In this document: positions 61,301 through 64,000 of the stretch, one piece after another
Layout of the letters: every line of letters begins with the position of its first letter
How positions within the stretch are numbered: position 1 is the stretch's first letter
Assembly: GCA_963675995.2 (NCBI GenBank)
Contig: CAXXIY010000002.1
Location: 2,170,001 to 2,234,000, forward strand
Length of the DNA stretch: 64,000 bases
Direction: 5' to 3'
Origin: JAAFHB01 sp963675995
GTDB lineage: Bacteria; Bacteroidota; Bacteroidia; Bacteroidales; Prolixibacteraceae
The notes under the pieces: model-generated
The model's input: the letters and a program-made list of their open reading frames with translations, nothing else
Databases searched by the model: none
Told to the model about the DNA's origin: nothing
Program-made: the position numbers and the translations under genes

Positions 61301-63844
61301 GAGATCACTGTGAGTTTTCCAAGTTCAAAAGATGGGAAGGCGCTTGTCTCCGTCGAAAATGGTTCTGCAATTCTTGATAAATTCTGGATTGATACGAAAA
61401 TGGGGCAAACAAAGGTGAGTTTTAAGGCCAAACCTGAAATGGCGCCAAATATTTATCTCTCGATCACCTACTTGCAGCCTCATGGACAGACGGTCAACGA
61501 TCGTCCCATACGACTTTATGGCGTGATATCGATCAACGTTGAGAATCCCGACACGCATATTTTGCCTGTTCTGAGAATTCCGGGTGAGCTTCGGTCTCAA
61601 CAACTATTTACAGTTGAAGTAAGTGAGGCTACCGGTAAAGCAATGAACTATACCTTGGCAATTGTTGATGAGGGATTACTCGATCTGACTGGATATAAAA
61701 CTCCTGATCCATGGAGTACATTTTTTGCAAGGGAAGCTCTCGGGGTAAAAACCTGGGATTTATATGATTATGTTTTAGGAGCTTATGGAGGAAAATTGGA
61801 AAAACTTTTCGCAGTTGGGGGGAGTGATCAGTTACCTGATCCGTCGAAACAAAAAGCCCAGCGTTTTAAACCTGTTGTCCGTTTCCTCGGACCATTTACA
61901 CTTGACCGCAATGCAAAACAAAAACATGCTGTTGTTTTACCACAATACACAGGATCAGTGCGATTTATGGTTGTCGGAGCCTCGGATAATGCATTTGGGG
62001 CGACCGAAAAGGCAGTTCCGGTTCGGGATCCACTCATGGTTCTGGCTACAGTTCCGCGTGTTGTGGGAATAAATGAAACGATTGAATTACCGGTATCTGT
62101 ATTTACGCAGGATGCTTCCGTAAAGGAGGCTGAAATTTCGATCACTCCAAATGCCTTGTTTTCAGTAAACAGAAACGATCAGTTAAAGGTCTCATTTGCG
62201 GAACCCGGTGAAAAGGATATCCGGTTTAGCTTAAAGACTGGTCTTAAAACCGGGAAAGGGACAATTGTCGTTTCTGCCCGTTCGGGAAAAGGGAAGGCTG
62301 TTTATCAGGTTGAGGTTGATATTCGTAATCCAAATCCAATGATTGTTTCCAGTCAGACAGCGGTTGTTAATGGATCACAAACCAGGGAATTTTCATTGCA
62401 GCCGCCCGGAGCCCCTGGCACAGGTTCAACAACAGTTGAAATTTCAGGCTCGCTTCCCATGAACCTGGGAAAACGGCTCGATTATCTGATTAATTATCCA
62501 CATGGCTGTATTGAACAAACCGTATCCGCTGCATTTTCACAATTGCTGATCAATCAATTTGCCACGCTTGATCCCAAAAGTAAGTCTGAAATAGAATTGA
62601 ATATTAAATCCGGAATTGACCAGCTTCGCAAATTCCAATTGGCAGATGGTAGTTTTAGCTACTGGCCGGGAAATAAATATCCCTCTTTATGGGGTACCTC
62701 ATGGGCAGGAAATTTTATGATTGAAGCCGAAAATCTTGGTTTTGTAATTCCGGTTGAAGTGAAAAAACGGTGGTTGAATTTTCAGAAAAAAGCGGCCAAT
62801 TATTGGCGCAAAGAGTTGAGTGACCGGGGAATGGTGCTTGACCAGGCTTACCGGCTTTATACACTTGCATTGGCGAATGCCCCGGCAGTAGGGGCAATGA
62901 ACAGGCTTCGCGAAACACCCAATCTGCCGGTTGAAGCCAGATGGGAGCTGGCTGCCGCTTATGTAATGTCTTCACGGCCAGAGGTTGCTGAACAAATGGT
63001 GGATATGACAAAACTTGAACCCCTTGATTATCAAAATCCGGGTGTTACTTTTGGATCTACCTTACGTGACCGTGCCCTTCTGCTTGAAACCTTGACGTTA
63101 ATGAAGCGAAAAACAGAGGCTTTTGGTGTAGCTAAATCCATCTCATCAGCTCTTTGCAGCGATCAGTGGATGAGCACACAAACGACTGCAGGTTGCCTGG
63201 TGGCGATGTCAAGATTCGCAGGTAAGGAGAGTCATCCAGGTGACAAAAATAAATTCAAACTGATGCTCAACGGAAAGACGGAAGAAATTTCATTGGAAAA
63301 AGTGGCCTATTCCAAAACAGTTCCTGAATTTGAGGGTAAAATTTCAGTTAAAATTGAGAATTTGTCGTCTGCAGATTTATATGTCACAATCATCCAGAAA
63401 GGTATTCCTCTAAATGTAAATATTCCGGCAAAGGAAAATGGATTGAAATTGAATGTGGCTTATATTGGTTCCGATGGAAAAATGGTTGATATTGCAAATA
63501 TTCCCAAAGGGACAGACTTCAATGCCTTGGTTAGAGTTAAGAATACCGGGTTTGTTGAGATCGAAAACCTGGCGCTGACCCAGGTATTTCCTTCTGGATG
63601 GGAAATCATCAATGAACGGTTATTTGGAGGCGAAACCGGATCGCAGTTTGATTATCGTGATATTCGTGATGATCGTGTCCTAACCTATTTTGGACTGAAA
63701 ATGGGTGAACAGAAGGAGTTCAAAGTTAAACTGAATGCCACCTATTCAGGTTCTTACTTTCTTCCACCTGTTCAATGTGAGGCAATGTACAACAATAGCG
63801 TCACTGCCAATAATTCAGGAATGAAGGTGGTGGTCGATAAGTAA
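58340..63844 (+). CDS. Alpha-2-macroglobulin family lipoprotein with thioester motif
   Basis: A 1,834-residue periplasmic protease trap. The signal peptide ends in a lipobox (LFSC, Cys20), so it is membrane-anchored. A series of MG beta-sandwich domains covers about 50-1100; MG-type boundaries include YGERGVWRPGDSLFVSL and the region around TYLQPHG. The thioester motif is intact: GCIEQ, Cys1390 to Gln1393, at the start of the helical thioester domain (about 1385-1680), followed by MG10-like beta-sandwich to the end. On cleavage by a protease the thioester traps it covalently. Bacterial forms pair with the peptidoglycan synthase PbpC, and the next gene begins like one. Confidence 0.93.
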   Translation: MKRSIYFCTFFSLFLFLFSCHMGNKKTVSNAVAFSEYITAYTTGVIGNSEDIRINLNSVSGLVNQEQIPSDLIQFDPQVGGKTTLSEGHILVFHPDKPFRSGQVFQVTFNLGKIKAVPEAMTQFKFQIRTLEADFIVGIEGIRSYRINGEVKTEISGSINTSDLFAAEKVEKILRAEQNGLILPIRWDHPESRMVHQFVITDIKRNDNRGKVRIQWNGKPISADRKGDQEVVIPASGDFSLLDRKVVSGSNPYIELAFSDPLDPDQETDGLFMMHGIEFDVSIEDNKVKLIPRQEVIGKQDLEVFGALKNYAGSRLGQIAHMPISLESEKPAIRFIGKGNIVPATDGLVIPFETVNLTSVDIRIVKIFSGNYHQFFQSNNLDEYNSLKNVGRPVYRGVFPLTGIHAVVLNKWSAYSLKINDLIKIEPGAIYQVQLSMRPEYSLYPCSDDAQIKSIKRKDKVKDDQVWLSGSYVNEEENWDEYEGDQYDWKNRNNPCYLSYFSENRNTTKNVIASNLGLLAKKGMDNQLLVVATNLLTAQPQPGTEISVFDFQSQLIATGQTGADGMITLQVDRTPFLIVAKNGSDIGYLKISEEVSLQLSRFDVGGSELQKGLKGFLYGERGVWRPGDSLFVSLIIEDKINKLAPDHPVIFELYTPAEQLEQKIVLPLNGNITTLRTATKTDAPTGNWRLVAKVGGAEFTKRIRIETVKPNRLKLQFNTTTSQLQAGNRNLIATLNGKWLHGAPASSMKAKVDMQLRKGKTTFPKFTNYTFDSQVVKFESAEQTIFDGKLNENGEVSFPINLGSLSNAPGKLEAVFTPRIFEPGGDFSISQFNKVVSPFSKYVGIRFPDEDPTRSMLSSGKVNEMDLVVVDPDGDLTESSVDLTVYKINWRWWWDASEDYLANYVTQEHYKPILIRRLSTSSGKVNFKFNIPNEAWGRYLFIAKLPDGHSVSRTVYLDWPYGSSADNQGGATMLSFSADKEKYKVGEEITVSFPSSKDGKALVSVENGSAILDKFWIDTKMGQTKVSFKAKPEMAPNIYLSITYLQPHGQTVNDRPIRLYGVISINVENPDTHILPVLRIPGELRSQQLFTVEVSEATGKAMNYTLAIVDEGLLDLTGYKTPDPWSTFFAREALGVKTWDLYDYVLGAYGGKLEKLFAVGGSDQLPDPSKQKAQRFKPVVRFLGPFTLDRNAKQKHAVVLPQYTGSVRFMVVGASDNAFGATEKAVPVRDPLMVLATVPRVVGINETIELPVSVFTQDASVKEAEISITPNALFSVNRNDQLKVSFAEPGEKDIRFSLKTGLKTGKGTIVVSARSGKGKAVYQVEVDIRNPNPMIVSSQTAVVNGSQTREFSLQPPGAPGTGSTTVEISGSLPMNLGKRLDYLINYPHGCIEQTVSAAFSQLLINQFATLDPKSKSEIELNIKSGIDQLRKFQLADGSFSYWPGNKYPSLWGTSWAGNFMIEAENLGFVIPVEVKKRWLNFQKKAANYWRKELSDRGMVLDQAYRLYTLALANAPAVGAMNRLRETPNLPVEARWELAAAYVMSSRPEVAEQMVDMTKLEPLDYQNPGVTFGSTLRDRALLLETLTLMKRKTEAFGVAKSISSALCSDQWMSTQTTAGCLVAMSRFAGKESHPGDKNKFKLMLNGKTEEISLEKVAYSKTVPEFEGKISVKIENLSSADLYVTIIQKGIPLNVNIPAKENGLKLNVAYIGSDGKMVDIANIPKGTDFNALVRVKNTGFVEIENLALTQVFPSGWEIINERLFGGETGSQFDYRDIRDDRVLTYFGLKMGEQKEFKVKLNATYSGSYFLPPVQCEAMYNNSVTANNSGMKVVVDK

Positions 63845-63923
63845 TTTAATTAAACAGGGTATGACATTTTATATTAATTGCCAAAGATCACAGTGGGTGG
63901 ATAATGGGATTAAATAACTGTAA

Positions 63924-64000
63924 ATGAAACAAACAACAGAAAGGAGTCTAATTCGTATTGTAAAAAAACACCGACTGATTACCAGTGCAATTTTGATTTT
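63924..64000 (+). CDS. Start of a membrane protein, probably penicillin-binding protein 1C (partial)
   Basis: Only the first 25 codons are in the window. They begin with a polar, basic stretch (MKQTTERSLIRIVKKHRL) and turn hydrophobic (ITSAILI), as expected for the N-terminal cytoplasmic segment and TM anchor of a bifunctional penicillin-binding protein. The assignment to pbpC rests on its position 79 bp after an alpha-2-macroglobulin gene, a common pair. No catalytic sequence is visible. Confidence 0.5.
   Translation, partial: MKQTTERSLIRIVKKHRLITSAILI

Noticed and set aside
1..64000. tRNA, rRNA, CRISPR arrays, insertion sequences and prophage genes
   Set aside because: Looked for in the intergenic regions by eye and none were found; all long gaps are explained by promoters, hairpins or plain AT-rich sequence.

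Overview
The window is chromosomal DNA from a member of the Bacteroidota, probably a Bacteroidales/Marinilabiliales-type environmental bacterium. The evidence is promoters of the Bacteroidota form (TTG or TTTG, about 20 bp, then TAnnTTTG), a near absence of Shine-Dalgarno sites, a DUF349 repeat protein, a glycine-rich RRM protein, Tat-exported sugar oxidoreductases, GH95 and GH2 glycosidases and an alpha-2-macroglobulin lipoprotein. sucAB (an oxidative TCA step) occurs together with genes typical of low-oxygen lineages: an ion-pumping pyrophosphatase, an N-type ATPase and an ergothioneine enzyme of the oxygen-independent type.

Layout. 1-2.9 kb: membrane pyrophosphatase hppA. 3-7 kb (minus): sucA-sucB. 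7.2-20.4 kb: housekeeping genes (AddB-like nuclease, trmD, hsp20, DUF349 protein, pyrG-yidC, DUF1848 protein, rhlE-type helicase). 20.5-27.2 kb (minus): a complete nine-gene N-ATPase operon, atpD-C-Q-R-B-E-F-A-G, with a predicted Na+-type c ring. 27.4-28.6 kb: a stand-alone trpB. 29.0-36.7 kb (minus): the housekeeping H+ F-type ATP synthase, atpZ-(orf)-B-E-F-H-A-G-D-C. 36.7-39.9 kb (minus): cytidylate-kinase-like protein, aldo/keto reductase, DbpA-like helicase. 40.1-45.7 kb: three Tat-signal oxidoreductases and a GH95 enzyme. 45.8-52 kb: RRM protein, ffh-folD, gyrB, LOG-family protein. 52-55.3 kb (minus): a rhodanese/histidine-methyltransferase fusion followed by a degenerate cation-diffusion-facilitator homologue. 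55.5-64 kb: GH2 beta-mannosidase, a 1,834-residue alpha-2-macroglobulin lipoprotein, and the start of what is probably pbpC.

The most interesting gene is at 53001-55268. One 755-residue protein joins three rhodanese domains, only the third with a catalytic Cys in CGTGWRG, to a full EgtD-type histidine Nalpha-methyltransferase that keeps the histidine-binding E-x-S. This is the architecture expected if EanB and EanA of the anaerobic ergothioneine pathway, which are separate proteins in Chlorobium, were fused into one histidine-to-ergothioneine enzyme. Its downstream neighbour is a CDF-fold membrane protein that has lost nearly all canonical metal ligands.

Second is the energetics. Two rotary ATPases, one predicted Na+-coupled and one H+-coupled, lie about 1.75 kb apart with only trpB between them, and a divergent K+-independent-type pyrophosphatase lies about 18 kb away. 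The N-ATPase operon carries strong AGGAGG ribosome-binding sites unlike the rest of the window, which suggests lateral acquisition. Regulatory observations include a sigma-54-like promoter with paired palindromes before hsp20, apparently leaderless promoters for sucA and the DbpA-like gene, a structured gyrB leader, and an operator-like inverted repeat before the DUF1848 gene.
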